Counted from the stretch's first letter, positions 37,867 to 47,483 are shown. The stretch: 64,000 nucleotides of DNA from Ectobacillus antri (GCF_003852715.1 NZ_RIAV01000010.1:33685-97684), one strand, 5' to 3'. Notes: a model not told the origin generated them from the letters alone. Translations and numbers: made by a program.

Positions 37867-38826
37867 ATGGATTGGAACACACGCCTAACAAAGTTACTGA
37901 ACATTGAATATCCAATTATTCAAGGGGGCTTAGCATATTTGGCATATGCGGATTTGGCAGCGGCTGTTAGCAATGCTGGTGGGCTTGGACAGATTACGGC
38001 GATGAGCTTGCCTTCTCCCGAGGCGCTTCGAGAGGAGATACGTAAGGTACGATGCATGACGGATAAACCGTTTGGTGTAAACTATGCAATTGGACAACAT
38101 GGTAGACCATTTGAGCATATGCTAGAGGTTGCTGTTGAAGAGAATGTTCCTGTTGTGACAATGACAGGTGGTAACCCAGCTCCTATTATAAAGCAATTAG
38201 CAGGAACGGCTATTAAAAAACTCGTGTTAGTTGCAACGAGACGACAGGCTGTAAAAGCAGAAGAACTTGGTGCTGATGCTGTTATGGTGGTTGGACAAGA
38301 AGGTGGCGGACATCTTGGTCGTGAAGATGTAGGAACAATCGTATTAGTACCGCAGGTTGTTGATGCTGTATCTATTCCTGTTGTAGCTTCTGGTGGGATT
38401 GGTGACGGTAGGGGCTTAATGGCAGCGCTTAGCCTTGGTGCGGAAGGTATTGAGATGGGGACACGTTTTATTGCTACGCAGGAGTGTGTGCATGCTCATC
38501 CGGCTTATAAAGACGCTTTGGTACAGGGGACAGAAAGTGACACAGCAGTTATCAAAAGAACACTAGGAGCACCTGCCCGCGTAATTCGCAATGCTTGGAC
38601 AGATCAAATTTTACAGCTAGAACAGCAAGGGAAAGGTTATGAAGAACTTCAAGATTATATTAGTGGAAAAGCAAATAGGGCGTACATATATGAAGGTAAC
38701 GAAGAGCAAGGATTCGCATGGGCGGGACAAGTAATGGGAAGAATTAAAGATATCCCTACTGTTCAAGAACTATTTATCCGCATGTTAGATGAAGCTACCA
38801 TAATTCGAACAAAATGGAAGTCATGA
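37867..38826 (+). CDS. Nitronate monooxygenase / FabK-like flavin oxidoreductase
   Basis: Protein of 319 residues. FMN-dependent TIM barrel: IEYPIIQGGLAYLAYADLAA, VNYAIG, VVGQEGGGHLGR and the phosphate-binding VVASGGIGDGRGLMAALSLG, then GIEMGTRFIATQE. This is the YrpB/NMO class, which also includes enoyl-ACP reductase FabK, so the reaction is uncertain. Ribosome binding site AAAGGAGAG. yktA starts 9 bases after it. Confidence 0.88.
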   Translation: MDWNTRLTKLLNIEYPIIQGGLAYLAYADLAAAVSNAGGLGQITAMSLPSPEALREEIRKVRCMTDKPFGVNYAIGQHGRPFEHMLEVAVEENVPVVTMTGGNPAPIIKQLAGTAIKKLVLVATRRQAVKAEELGADAVMVVGQEGGGHLGREDVGTIVLVPQVVDAVSIPVVASGGIGDGRGLMAALSLGAEGIEMGTRFIATQECVHAHPAYKDALVQGTESDTAVIKRTLGAPARVIRNAWTDQILQLEQQGKGYEELQDYISGKANRAYIYEGNEEQGFAWAGQVMGRIKDIPTVQELFIRMLDEATIIRTKWKS

Positions 38827-38835
38827 GGTGAAGGT

Positions 38836-39105
38836 ATGGAATATCAATATCCTATGGATTATACTTGGTCCACGGACGAAATCATTGATGTAATTCATTT
38901 TTATGAGGGCGTTGAGAAAGCATATGAAACCGGGCTACAAAAGGATGTGTTTATGCGCTTATATCGCCGGTTCAAGGAAATTGTTCCAAGTAAAGCAGAA
39001 GAAAAAAAACTATGTAATGAATTTGAAGAAATGAGTGGTTATTCCGCTTACCGTGTTGTACAAGCGGCAAAATTGCTAGGAGACAGCGACAAAATTAAGA
39101 TGTAA
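38836..39105 (+). CDS. yktA: UPF0223 protein YktA
   Basis: Protein of 89 residues: YPMDYTWSTDEIIDVIHFYE, RRFKEIVPSKAEEKKLCNEF and SGYSAYRVVQAAK, the UPF0223 pattern. Unknown role. Ribosome binding site GAGGTGAAGG overlaps the upstream stop, so it is in an operon with the flavin enzyme. Confidence 0.9.
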   Translation: MEYQYPMDYTWSTDEIIDVIHFYEGVEKAYETGLQKDVFMRLYRRFKEIVPSKAEEKKLCNEFEEMSGYSAYRVVQAAKLLGDSDKIKM

Positions 39106-39126
39106 ACAGTTGAATGTCTTTGAAGT

Positions 39127-39163
39127 AAAAATCGTCCAAATCCTTTAGATTTGGACGATTTTT
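39127..39163 (+). terminator. Terminator of yktA operon
   Basis: AAAAATCGTCCAAATC and its complement, ending ATTTTT. Confidence 0.9.
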
Positions 39164-39332
39164 ATCATTTGGATCAAAATGAATTGAGTAGCATAGTTTA
39201 GTGAATAAGCCGCAACTCAATAAAATGATAAGTGCTATAACGGGAAAAGTAAATTAATATCTATTGTCTCATAGCTTGTATCATTCAAAAAATGGTGCTC
39301 AAAAAAATTTTTTAGGTAAAAATACAAATTTG

Positions 39333-39361
39333 TTGCATAGAGGATTTATCCCACATAATAT
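39333..39361 (+). promoter_or_regulatory. Promoter of the small ORF-suhB unit
   Basis: TTGCAT, 17-base spacer, TAATAT, 76 bases upstream of the start codon. Confidence 0.5.
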
Positions 39362-39436
39362 AGTATAAAACAAAATAACTGAAAATTAAGTAAATTAAGC
39401 TTAGGGGCAAACTACATGAAGGTGGGAGGCAAACAA

Positions 39437-39625
39437 ATGAGACAGGTGATTAACGCACTGAAAAGAACAGATGCAGAAAAACGGATTCCGGTATTGCGAT
39501 TAGAGCTCGATTACGAATTGGCGGTATTATATGATGCGATGGTTGAAAATGACGAAACGAAAAAAGAAGAGTGCAAAAGAAAGTTAGAGACGCTCAGACT
39601 TGAAATGATTCGCCTAGAAGCGTAA
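39437..39625 (+). CDS. Small helical protein (YkzI-like)
   Basis: Protein of 62 residues, wholly charged helix: MRQVINALKRTDAEKRIPVL then LELDYELAVLYDAM and KKEECKRKLETLRLEMIRLE. Position before the inositol monophosphatase gene and size match B. subtilis YkzI; that is from memory of gene order. ATG at 39437 with GTGGGAGGCAAACAA. Function unknown. Confidence 0.75.
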   Translation: MRQVINALKRTDAEKRIPVLRLELDYELAVLYDAMVENDETKKEECKRKLETLRLEMIRLEA

Positions 39626-39656
39626 TAATAAGGTATGTATAAAACCAAAATTGGTG

Positions 39657-39683
39657 CGAACCTTATGCATAGGTTCGTTTTTT
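39657..39683 (+). terminator. Terminator-like hairpin before suhB
   Basis: CGAACCT, loop TATGCAT, AGGTTCG, then six T. It lies 22 bases before the suhB start, so expression of suhB may depend on readthrough. Confidence 0.75.
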
Positions 39684-39704
39684 CTGTGAAAATGAGGTGT
39701 TGCA

Positions 39705-40487
39705 ATGGATTGGAATGAGGTAGCGTTACATGCAAAACAGTGGATGCTTGAAGCGGGGGGACTGCTGAGGGATTCTTTAGAGACATCTCTCACAATTGAA
39801 ACGAAATCAAATGCCTCTGATCTTGTAACTAATATGGATCGACATATTGAACAGTTTTTAATTGAAAAAATCTTAGAGCGATATCCGCTTCATCGCATTC
39901 TTGGAGAAGAAGGATACGGAAATGAAGAAGGATCTTTACAAGGAACGTTATGGCTCATTGATCCAATAGATGGTACGATGAACTTTGTGCATCAAAAACG
40001 CAATTTTGTGATTTCTATCGGTATTTATCATAATGGACAAGGAAAGATTGGTTTAGTATATGATCCTGTCCATGACGAAATGTACAGTGCTGTTCAAGGG
40101 CAAGGTGCTTATTGTAATGATACTGAGATTCCGAAATTAAAGGCAGGTATAGTGGAAGAAAGTGTAATTGGTATTAATGCGACATGGCTGACAAGGAATC
40201 GTATGCTAGATTATGAACGTATGGGTGAATTGGTCCGACGTTCTAGAGGATCGCGTTCTTATGGGTGTGCGGCGTTAGAGATGGTGTATGTAGCAACGGG
40301 AAGACTAGATGGGTATATTACGCCAAGATTATCTCCCTGGGACTTCGGCGGAGGAGCAGTTATTTTATCAGAAGTCGGAGGCATTGTTACAAACTTTAAT
40401 GGGGTAGCCTTGAGTCCTATTGAAAAAGGGCCTATATTAGCAGCGAGACCCGGTGTTTATGAAGAACTTTTAACATATGTAAAGTAA
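39705..40487 (+). CDS. suhB: Inositol-1-monophosphatase family protein (YktC)
   Basis: Protein of 260 residues with the Li+-sensitive phosphatase motifs: LGEEGYG, WLIDPIDGTMNFVH (metal-binding Asp residues) and the C-terminal LSPWDFGGGAVILSEVGG. It hydrolyses inositol monophosphate or related sugar phosphates, possibly also NADP or PAP; the substrate in Bacillus is not certain. Ribosome binding site TGAGGTG. Confidence 0.92.
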   Translation: MDWNEVALHAKQWMLEAGGLLRDSLETSLTIETKSNASDLVTNMDRHIEQFLIEKILERYPLHRILGEEGYGNEEGSLQGTLWLIDPIDGTMNFVHQKRNFVISIGIYHNGQGKIGLVYDPVHDEMYSAVQGQGAYCNDTEIPKLKAGIVEESVIGINATWLTRNRMLDYERMGELVRRSRGSRSYGCAALEMVYVATGRLDGYITPRLSPWDFGGGAVILSEVGGIVTNFNGVALSPIEKGPILAARPGVYEELLTYVK

Positions 40488-40535
40488 AAACAGACAATGC
40501 GATGTCTAAAAGAGTACGTCGCATTGTCTGTTTTT
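40486..40535. terminator. Terminator between suhB and ylaF
   Basis: AAAAACAGACAATGCGA, loop, and its complement TCGCATTGTCTGTTTTT. Convergent genes. Confidence 0.88.
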
Positions 40536-40588
40536 AAGCATGCTTACAATTGAAAGTGGCAATACTGAGATGCATAAATGACTATGTA

Positions 40589-40768
40589 TTAGGAGTGTTT
40601 ACGTAATTTTCGCTTTGTGACAAATCCGTAGCCGATAGAAACAATCGTTCCAATCACACATACAATGGCACCTGCAGAACTTTTTTCTGCAATCATAATA
40701 CCAATGCCAATCATAAAAATAACGGCAACAAGAGCAATCATTAACAACCGATATTGAATATGTTCCAT
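40589..40768 (-). CDS. ylaF: Small membrane protein YlaF (DUF5325)
   Basis: Protein of 59 residues with two transmembrane helices (LLMIALVAVIFMIGIGIMIA and AIVCVIGTIVSIGYGF) joined by EKSSAG and a basic end, FVTKRKLRKHS. It matches the size, topology and position (before typA) of YlaF. ATG at 40768 with GGAAGGTG. Unknown function. Confidence 0.82.
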   Translation of the reverse strand: MEHIQYRLLMIALVAVIFMIGIGIMIAEKSSAGAIVCVIGTIVSIGYGFVTKRKLRKHS

Positions 40769-41053
40769 GTTTTCACCTTCCGCAATAATCTCAATTCATG
40801 TGGTCTAAAGATAAAAGAAAAAATCTTCAAACAGTTTATGCAGTATTTTTATTGTACTGTATGAAATGGTAAGAAAACAACTATATCAATAAAGAAAAAC
40901 GATATTCTTTTAGCTGAATGGGAGAAGTGAAAACGTTCCAAAATCAGTTTAAATCTGTAATATATGTAGAACAGACGCAACGCGGTAAATTAGATATATG
41001 AGTCAGATGAACATTATGAAAGCGGTTTAGTAAGTAATGCGCTACATTATAGA

Positions 41054-41082
41054 TTGCAACCGTTAGGTTTCGCTCTTATAAT
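41054..41082 (+). promoter_or_regulatory. Sigma-A promoter of typA
   Basis: TTGCAA, exact 17-base spacer, TATAAT. A box with a perfect cre core (TGAAAACGTT) lies at 40928-40941, about 125 bases upstream. Confidence 0.75.
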
Positions 41083-41120
41083 AGAAAAGGATGAAAAAGA
41101 GACACTAGGAGTTGGATATA

Positions 41121-42968
41121 TTGAAAAAACGAGAAGATTTACGTAATATCGCGATTATCGCACACGTTGACCATGGTAAAACAACGTTGGTTGACCAGTT
41201 GCTTCGTCAAGCGGGAACATTCCGCAGCAATGAGCAAGTAGATGAGCGCGCGATGGATTCTAATGACTTAGAGAGAGAACGTGGTATTACAATTTTGGCT
41301 AAAAACACAGCCATTAATTATAATAATACGCGCATTAATATTTTGGATACACCGGGCCATGCTGACTTTGGTGGAGAAGTAGAGCGCATTATGAAAATGG
41401 TAGATGGTGTACTACTTGTTGTGGATGCTTATGAAGGATGTATGCCACAAACACGCTTTGTATTAAAGAAAGCGTTGGAGCAAAAGCTGACACCGATTGT
41501 TGTTGTTAATAAAATTGACCGTGACTTTGCTCGTCCAGAAGAAGTAGTTGATGAGGTTTTAGATTTATTTATTGAGCTTGGTGCTGATGAAGAACAGTTA
41601 GAGTTTCCTGTTGTATTCGCTTCTGGTATTAACGGTACAGCAAGTTTAAGCCCAAATCCGGCTGACCAAGAAGAAAATATGAAATCCCTGTTTGATACAA
41701 TTATTGAGCATATTCCGGCACCAATTGATAATCACGAGGAGCCGCTTCAATTCCAAGTTGCATTGCTTGACTATAATGATTATGTAGGTCGTATTGGAAT
41801 TGGGCGCGTCTTCCGCGGTACGATGAAGGTAGGACAACAAGTTGCTTTAATGAAGCTTGATGGTACTGTAAAGTCTTTCCGTGTAACAAAAATCTTTGGT
41901 TTCTTTGGTTTGAAGCGTGAAGAAATCCAAGAAGCAAAAGCGGGTGATTTAGTAGCAGTATCTGGTATGGAAGACATTAATGTCGGTGAAACAGTTTGTC
42001 CTGTTGAGCATCAAGAAGCGCTTCCTGTACTTCGTATTGATGAGCCGACATTGCAAATGACGTTCCTTGTAAACAACAGTCCGTTTGCAGGACGTGAAGG
42101 TAAATTCGTTACAGCTCGTAAGATCGAAGAGCGTTTGCGTGCGCAGCTACAAACGGATGTAAGTTTGCGTGTTGAAAATACGGATTCTCCGGATGCTTGG
42201 ATTGTATCTGGACGTGGAGAGCTTCACTTATCTATTCTAATTGAAAATATGCGCCGTGAAGGATATGAATTACAAGTATCCAAGCCAGAAGTAATCATTA
42301 AAAATATTGATGGTGTACGCTGCGAGCCGGTTGAACGTGTACAAGTAGATGTGCCAGAAGAGTATACAGGTTCTATTATCGAATCTATGGGTGCTCGTAA
42401 GGGTGAAATGCTTGATATGATTAACAACGGAAACGGTCAAGTGCGTCTTGTATTCATGGTACCAGCACGTGGGTTGATTGGTTATACAACAGAATTCTTA
42501 ACGCTAACACGTGGATACGGCATTATCAACCACTCATTTGACAGCTATCAGCCGATGCAGCCAGGACAAGTTGGTGGACGTCGTCAAGGTGTACTCGTTT
42601 CTATGGAATCTGGAAAAGCGTCTACGTACGGCATTATGCAGGTAGAAGACCGTGGTATCATTTTCCTTGAGCCTGGTACAGAGGTGTACGAAGGCATGAT
42701 TGTTGGTGAACATACGCGTGAGAACGACTTAACAGTTAACATCGTGAAAGTAAAACAAGCGACAAATATTCGCTCTGCAAATAAAGATCAAACAACAACA
42801 ATGAAAAAACCGCGCATTATGACACTTGAGGAATCTTTAGAATACTTGAACGAAGATGAGTATTGCGAAGTAACACCTGAATCCATACGTTTGCGGAAAA
42901 AGATTTTGGATAAAAATGAACGCGAACGTATTGCTAAAAAGAAAAAGTACGCGGAAATGGAGCAATAA
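41121..42968 (+). CDS. typA: TypA/BipA ribosome-associated GTPase
   Basis: Protein of 615 residues: G1 [15 protein letters not shown], switch region [13 protein letters not shown]3 [12 protein letters not shown]4 [10 protein letters not shown], then domain II, EF-G-like domains III and V ([20 protein letters not shown]) and the TypA-specific C-terminus. It works on the 70S ribosome under cold and stress. Start TTG at 41121, 9 bases after AGGAG; an in-frame TTG at 41112 touches the site. B. subtilis name YlaG. Confidence 0.95.
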   Translation: MKKREDLRNIAIIAHVDHGKTTLVDQLLRQAGTFRSNEQVDERAMDSNDLERERGITILAKNTAINYNNTRINILDTPGHADFGGEVERIMKMVDGVLLVVDAYEGCMPQTRFVLKKALEQKLTPIVVVNKIDRDFARPEEVVDEVLDLFIELGADEEQLEFPVVFASGINGTASLSPNPADQEENMKSLFDTIIEHIPAPIDNHEEPLQFQVALLDYNDYVGRIGIGRVFRGTMKVGQQVALMKLDGTVKSFRVTKIFGFFGLKREEIQEAKAGDLVAVSGMEDINVGETVCPVEHQEALPVLRIDEPTLQMTFLVNNSPFAGREGKFVTARKIEERLRAQLQTDVSLRVENTDSPDAWIVSGRGELHLSILIENMRREGYELQVSKPEVIIKNIDGVRCEPVERVQVDVPEEYTGSIIESMGARKGEMLDMINNGNGQVRLVFMVPARGLIGYTTEFLTLTRGYGIINHSFDSYQPMQPGQVGGRRQGVLVSMESGKASTYGIMQVEDRGIIFLEPGTEVYEGMIVGEHTRENDLTVNIVKVKQATNIRSANKDQTTTMKKPRIMTLEESLEYLNEDEYCEVTPESIRLRKKILDKNERERIAKKKKYAEMEQ

Positions 42969-43000
42969 AAAAAATCCCGACGAAATTGTCGGGATTTTTT
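42967..43000 (+). terminator. Terminator of typA
   Basis: AAAATCCCGAC, 6-base loop, GTCGGGATTTTTT. Confidence 0.92.
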
Positions 43001-43063
43001 GTAGACAGTTCAAATAAAGAGCTTTACTCTTATAGTAGTATAAGCAAAAGGGGAGAAATAAAA

Positions 43064-43363
43064 GTGGATGTATTGGAGAGAATGTCGTTTTTTGCAAGGC
43101 TTTACAATGTAGCTGAAAATCCAGAAATTGGTATGTGGTGGCTGTACGGTACGATCATTGTACTTAGTATATTGGTATATAATTTGGGTTTTGCTAGAAA
43201 GCTACCGGTATTGCAGAATGTCATTATATATATACTACTTATTTTAGGTTGCTCCATTTTAACGTTCTTTGCAATCTTTTTACCTGTAGCGGAAGGATTA
43301 GTAGTAGCGGCTATCGTATTGGGGATTTATAAAATGCGTTTGCATCAAGCAAAGCAGGCTTAG
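43064..43363 (+). CDS. ylaH: Membrane protein YlaH
   Basis: Protein of 99 residues with three hydrophobic segments: [40 protein letters not shown] and [15 protein letters not shown]. Matches the YlaH family and its place after typA. GTG start at 43064 after AGGGGAG. The next gene starts 9 bases on with its own AGGAGG, so they form a unit. Confidence 0.88.
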   Translation: MDVLERMSFFARLYNVAENPEIGMWWLYGTIIVLSILVYNLGFARKLPVLQNVIIYILLILGCSILTFFAIFLPVAEGLVVAAIVLGIYKMRLHQAKQA

Positions 43364-43372
43364 GAGGGACCG

Positions 43373-43657
43373 ATGCGTTCAATACAGGATGCTCTTTACA
43401 ATTGGTTAACTATTAAAACTGTAGCCGAAGCTAGACCGGATGACGAAGCGGCAAAGGAAACATATGCCTTGTTTGCCGATATGCTTTTTCATGAACATGG
43501 CGTAACAGAAACAAAACTTGAAAAACATGAGGAAATGTATATGGTATATTACACTGCCCATGGGTTGGAGAAAACGGCGCGCTTTCCATCTGAATTAATC
43601 GATTGCTATGTGGAGCAAATGGAGCGAGAGCCAAAAAAGTTTCAAAACTATAAGTAA
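43373..43657 (+). CDS. Hypothetical protein, 94 aa
   Basis: Soluble, acidic, helix-rich protein: MRSIQDALYNWLTIKTVAEA, DEAAKETYALFADMLFHEHG and FPSELIDCYVEQMEREP. No motif recognised and no B. subtilis counterpart I can name at this place. Strong ribosome binding site (GGAGGGACCG) and tight spacing to ylaH support a real gene. Confidence 0.8.
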   Translation: MRSIQDALYNWLTIKTVAEARPDDEAAKETYALFADMLFHEHGVTETKLEKHEEMYMVYYTAHGLEKTARFPSELIDCYVEQMEREPKKFQNYK

Positions 43658-43684
43658 AAGGTGACTCGCTTGAGTCACCTTTTA
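43656..43684. terminator. Terminator between convergent hypothetical genes
   Basis: AAAAGGTGACTC, GCTT loop, GAGTCACCTTTT. Confidence 0.85.
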
Positions 43685-44076
43685 CTGTATGTGTAGGCAA
43701 GTGATATGGCATATAACATATGACCAATTATCCATAAACTAAAGGCAAACCAATCATTCGGCGCCGGGACATCTTTTATGGCCAGTACGCTGAGGGGAAA
43801 GTATAACAAAATAGTTGGTAACGTGAGAAGGCAGGCGGCTTGCCAGGGGTGATAGCCTCGTTTTGCGAGTATATGCAATACCATGCCAATTAGCAAAGAA
43901 ATGATTAAGTGAAAAGAAAACTCAGTCACTTCAGGCCATTGTTGATTCATATAGGGAATAAAATCGACGTTGAGGAGCAGGGTATATACCTTACTTCCTG
44001 TTAGAGCTTGCATGAATTTTAGAGATAAACCTAATACAATCCCCGCAATTGTACCTGCTAAAAGCCCTTTTTGCAC
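43675..44076 (-). CDS. Hypothetical integral membrane protein (YqhR-like topology)
   Basis: Protein of 133 residues with four hydrophobic segments (GTIAGIVLGLSLKFMQALTG, FHLIISLLIGMVLHILA, ACLLTLPTILLYFPLSVLAI, WIIGHMLYAISLAYTY). The order of helices and the GKGL-like start recall YqhR-type proteins, but no firm family can be given. It directly follows ylaI (1 base gap), so ylaI and this gene form an operon. Confidence 0.75.
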   Translation of the reverse strand: MQKGLLAGTIAGIVLGLSLKFMQALTGSKVYTLLLNVDFIPYMNQQWPEVTEFSFHLIISLLIGMVLHILAKRGYHPWQAACLLTLPTILLYFPLSVLAIKDVPAPNDWFAFSLWIIGHMLYAISLAYTYSKR

Positions 44077-44077
44077 C

Positions 44078-44278
44078 TTACCACTCCTCTTCAGTGTTTT
44101 TATCGCGATAGAGATGGAACTTTCCTGTTGCTAACCGTGCTTTTGTTCGCGCGGTAATTCTATCCTGACAGCTTTCGCACATATATGTATGAATAGGACG
44201 ATTGCGCAACCGTTTTGCAATAGGGTTTTCATCATCCAGCTTTTCAATGGTTTCACATAACACACATTTAACTCTCAT
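44078..44278 (-). CDS. ylaI: YlaI zinc-ribbon protein
   Basis: Protein of 66 residues with two CxxC pairs, CVLC (residues 5-8) and CESC, framing IEKLDDENPIAKRLRNRPIH: a small zinc ribbon of the YlaI family. Unknown target. ATG at 44278 is set by AGAGGTGAAAAG; six extra codons upstream are unlikely. Confidence 0.9.
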   Translation of the reverse strand: MRVKCVLCETIEKLDDENPIAKRLRNRPIHTYMCESCQDRITARTKARLATGKFHLYRDKNTEEEW

Positions 44279-44393
44279 CTTTTCACCTCTATTCAAAATC
44301 CGTTATTCTCAGTATAGCACGTTTCAAACAGTAGAAAAAAATATTTTAATTATTCAGAATTAGGTGTATCATGAAGGAAAGGGAGGTGTGACA

Positions 44394-44849
44394 ATGGCAA
44401 ATGCAGTAGAATCTACATTAAATGACGAATTGCTTTATGCTTTACGTGAGGAACGAATTATAACTGTCGCCACAATTGATTTTGAAAAAGCGTCTCCAAA
44501 TGTTAGTGCAATTTCGTGGGTATATGCTATGGATATGGCAACCGTTCGTTTTGCAGTAGATCAACGCTCTCGCATTGTAGAAAATATCCGCCATAACCCG
44601 AGCATTGTATTAAATATAATGGCAAATGAGTCGGTCTATTCTGTAGCAGGAAGTACTCGTATTATAACAGATCGTATGGAAGGGGTGCCTCTGAAATTGG
44701 CGTTACTTGAGGTGCATATTGACGAGGTACGCGATGTCATGTTTTATGGGTCCAAATTATCTACAGAACCAAAATATGAAAAAACATACGACTTACGTGC
44801 AGCTACTAAGCTGGATAATCAGGTGCTAACCGCAATTAAACAAATATAA
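44394..44849 (+). CDS. ylaL: Pyridoxamine 5'-phosphate oxidase-like protein YlaL
   Basis: Protein of 151 residues, FMN-binding split-barrel: ITVATIDFEKASPNVSAISW, VRFAVDQRSRIVENIRHNPS and VAGSTRIITDRMEG. It belongs to the general stress/PNPOx-like group; activity unknown. ATG at 44394 with AAGGGAGGTGTGAC. In B. subtilis it follows ylaK; here it precedes it. Confidence 0.85.
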   Translation: MANAVESTLNDELLYALREERIITVATIDFEKASPNVSAISWVYAMDMATVRFAVDQRSRIVENIRHNPSIVLNIMANESVYSVAGSTRIITDRMEGVPLKLALLEVHIDEVRDVMFYGSKLSTEPKYEKTYDLRAATKLDNQVLTAIKQI

Positions 44850-44995
44850 ATATGCTTCTATACGATGTTACATGGGATTTACACAGATGTTTTTCTTGTA
44901 ACACATTCTATCTCTGCTTGGTGTGACATATATTGATAGCAAACGGTTCGTCCTATCGGATAGAATCTTGTTCAGTGGAGTCGGGGGGTAGCAGA

Positions 44996-46324
44996 TTGAG
45001 CAAAATATATGTGCTTGACACGAATGTGCTTTTACAGGATCCATTGTCAATCTTTTCTTTTGCGGACAACGAGGTAGTAATCCCTGCAGTTGTTTTAGAG
45101 GAAGTGGATTCTAAAAAACGTTACATGGATGAAGTTGGGCGAAACGCCCGTCATGTATCTAAACTCATTGATAAATTTCGTGAAATCGGCAAGTTGCATG
45201 AAAGCATTCCGCTTGAAAATGGCGGCACATTTCGTATCGAATTAAACCACCGTTCGTTTGTGCAATTGCAAGAAATTTTTGTGGAAAAAACCAACGATAA
45301 TCGTATTTTAGCAGTCGCGAAAAATCTGTATTTAGAAGAACAGAGTAAGCCGGACGGAAGACCTGTCATTCTTGTGAGTAAAGATGTTTTGGTACGAGTC
45401 AAAGCTGATGCACTGGGATTGCAAGCAGAAGATTATTTGAGTGACCGTGTAATTGAAATGGATAATATATATACAGGCTTCTTAGAGTGTTACATACAAA
45501 AAGAGATTTTAAATAAATTTTATGAAAAAGGGGAACTACCGGTCACGGATTTGGCTAATCATCCATTTTATCCTAATCAATTCGTTTTAATGAAAGATGT
45601 AGTTGGAGGGTCTGGATCAGCTGTTGGGATTGTGGATCAGACCGGTAAAAAGATTAAGAAGCTGGTGTTTCAAAATGAGCAAGTTTGGGGTGTGCGTCCG
45701 CGAAATGTACAACAGATTATGGGAATGGAAATGCTGCTACGGGATGATATTCCGCTCGTAACGCTAATCGGGAAAGCTGGCACAGGTAAAACATTGTTGG
45801 CGCTTGCTACCGGATTGATGCAAACGGAAGATTTAGGATTATACAAGAAGCTGCTTGTGGCACGTCCAATTGTCCCAGTTGGAAAAGATATCGGTTACTT
45901 ACCCGGAGAAAAAGAAGAAAAACTTCGGCCGTGGATGCAACCAATTTACGATAATTTGGAGTACTTATTCAATACAAAAAAACCAGGCGAGCTGGATGCG
46001 ATTTTGGCAGGTATGGGTTCCATCGAAGTGGAGGCCCTCACCTACATTCGCGGACGAAGTATTCCAGAGCAATTCATTATTATTGATGAAGCACAAAACT
46101 TAACAAAGCATGAAGTCAAAACGATTTTAACGCGTGTAGGAGAGCGGAGTAAAATTGTGTTGATGGGAGATCCACAACAAATTGATCATCCGTATTTAGA
46201 TGAATACAATAATGGTTTAACATATGTGGTAGAGAGATTCAAGGAGCAAAAAATTAGCGGTCATGTCAAGTTTGTCAAAGGTGAGCGTTCGAACTTGGCA
46301 CAACTGGCTGCTGATTTATTGTAA
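44996..46324 (+). CDS. ylaK: PIN-PhoH ATPase YlaK (PhoH2 type)
   Basis: Protein of 442 residues: N-terminal PIN nuclease domain (YVLDTNVLLQDPLSIFSFAD, acidic residues also at TNDNRILAVA and VSKDVLVRVKADALGL) and a C-terminal PhoH-type P-loop ATPase from about 240 (GKAGTGKTLLALATGLMQ, Walker B FIIIDEAQNLT, sensor MGDPQQID). PhoH2 proteins are RNA helicase-nucleases, in some bacteria part of toxin-antitoxin pairs. Start TTG at 44996 with GGGGGGTAGC; length equals B. subtilis YlaK. Confidence 0.92.
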   Translation: MSKIYVLDTNVLLQDPLSIFSFADNEVVIPAVVLEEVDSKKRYMDEVGRNARHVSKLIDKFREIGKLHESIPLENGGTFRIELNHRSFVQLQEIFVEKTNDNRILAVAKNLYLEEQSKPDGRPVILVSKDVLVRVKADALGLQAEDYLSDRVIEMDNIYTGFLECYIQKEILNKFYEKGELPVTDLANHPFYPNQFVLMKDVVGGSGSAVGIVDQTGKKIKKLVFQNEQVWGVRPRNVQQIMGMEMLLRDDIPLVTLIGKAGTGKTLLALATGLMQTEDLGLYKKLLVARPIVPVGKDIGYLPGEKEEKLRPWMQPIYDNLEYLFNTKKPGELDAILAGMGSIEVEALTYIRGRSIPEQFIIIDEAQNLTKHEVKTILTRVGERSKIVLMGDPQQIDHPYLDEYNNGLTYVVERFKEQKISGHVKFVKGERSNLAQLAADLL

Positions 46325-46354
46325 AAAAGGGCGCTTTTTTGTAGCGCCCTTTTT
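46324..46354 (+). terminator. Terminator of ylaK
   Basis: AAAAAGGGCGC, loop, GCGCCCTTTTT. Confidence 0.9.
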
Positions 46355-46403
46355 ATGTAAAACAAAAATGCAACCATTAAAAACAGTCGTTAGTTTTTAA
46401 ACT

Positions 46404-46898
46404 TTATATAACAGTAAGCTGTCTAATGTGTGTAATTGGAGCAGTTTTGTTGCGTCCATCTCCAAAATAAAAATGTGCTGGCCCATCTTGTAGGGGTTTA
46501 CCCTCTTTTGAAAAACCAAGAATAGCGTCCATGGCTTCTTCCATAGTAAGGGTATATGTATTGATTTCTGTTTTGAGTAAAACCTTTTGCGCATCAGTAC
46601 CAGGCATGGCGTGCTCTAAAAATGGCCGTAAGGGTATACCGAATGTGCCTTTAATAATTTTTTCTTTTTCAAATCTAGAGATACTTTTATTAACCGGCGG
46701 GAATAGCGCCCCTTCACGAATCTCTCTATCCCAATGAGCAGAAACCGCTTTTTTGTAAGCTTCTAATTCATCAGAATTGGAACGTTCTTCTTCAAAATAG
46801 GTAAGCAAATCTACTTTTCGATCATCAAAAATCCATACTCCGGGATCTAGTGTGATGGAGTACGATACATTGCCGTTAATGAATATAATATCACTCAT
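46404..46898 (-). CDS. Hypothetical protein, 164 aa
   Basis: Soluble protein: IIFINGNVSYSITLDPGVWI, FDDRKVDLLTYFEEE, RFEKEKIIKGTFGIPLRPFL and AHFYFGDGRNKTAPITHIRQ. The regular beta strands and length suggest one compact domain; B. cereus-group relatives are likely, but I recognise no named family. ATG at 46898 after AGAGGGGGAAAA. Stands alone between convergent ylaK and divergent ylaN. Confidence 0.8.
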   Translation of the reverse strand: MSDIIFINGNVSYSITLDPGVWIFDDRKVDLLTYFEEERSNSDELEAYKKAVSAHWDREIREGALFPPVNKSISRFEKEKIIKGTFGIPLRPFLEHAMPGTDAQKVLLKTEINTYTLTMEEAMDAILGFSKEGKPLQDGPAHFYFGDGRNKTAPITHIRQLTVI

Positions 46899-47156
46899 TG
46901 TGATTTTCCCCCTCTGCATATATGATTCCCATAACACCTAACAATGTTTACACGTACTAAATACAGTAATAGATGTACTTTGAAATAAGCCATTCTTTTC
47001 CTATGACTATGTTAAAGCGCTTATCTAAGTATAATCTGATTATGAAGTGTTGTCATCTGTAATGGAGTAGAGAAATATTTCTATTGCATTTTCCTGTAAC
47101 TATCTTTAATATTAAAAGATAGTTAGGAGAGTTGGACGGAAACGGAGGGAATGAAT

Positions 47157-47441
47157 TTGGCGTCTGAGACAGTAACAAATCATCAGGAAAAGGCACTAGC
47201 CCTTCTAAAAGCTGATGCAGAAAAGATTTTAAAACTCATTCAAGTACAGATGGACCATCTGACTATGCCCCAATGTCCGTTGTATGAAGAGGTGCTGGAT
47301 ACGCAAATGTTTGGATTGTCCAGAGAAGTTGATTTTGCCGTTCGGCTCGGGCTCATTGAAGAAGTGCAAGGAAAAGAAATTCTTGGGGAATTGGAACGAG
47401 AATTGTCCGCTTTGCATGATGCTTTTACAAAGAGACAATAG
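47157..47441 (+). CDS. ylaN: YlaN, Fur-associated iron homeostasis protein
   Basis: Protein of 94 residues: [40 protein letters not shown] and [18 protein letters not shown], closely matching YlaN. Recent work in B. subtilis and S. aureus shows YlaN binds Fur and relieves its repression. Start is taken as TTG 47157 (reads MASETV, as in relatives), 7-8 bases after GGAGGG; the ATG at 47151 touches the site. Confidence 0.92.
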   Translation: MASETVTNHQEKALALLKADAEKILKLIQVQMDHLTMPQCPLYEEVLDTQMFGLSREVDFAVRLGLIEEVQGKEILGELERELSALHDAFTKRQ

Positions 47442-47456
47442 CGGGTTCAAATAGAG

Positions 47457-47483
47457 AGCTCAAACTCATGTTTGAGCTTTTTT
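47457..47483 (+). terminator. Terminator of ylaN
   Basis: AGCTCAAAC, TCAT loop, GTTTGAGCT, then a T run. Confidence 0.88.
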
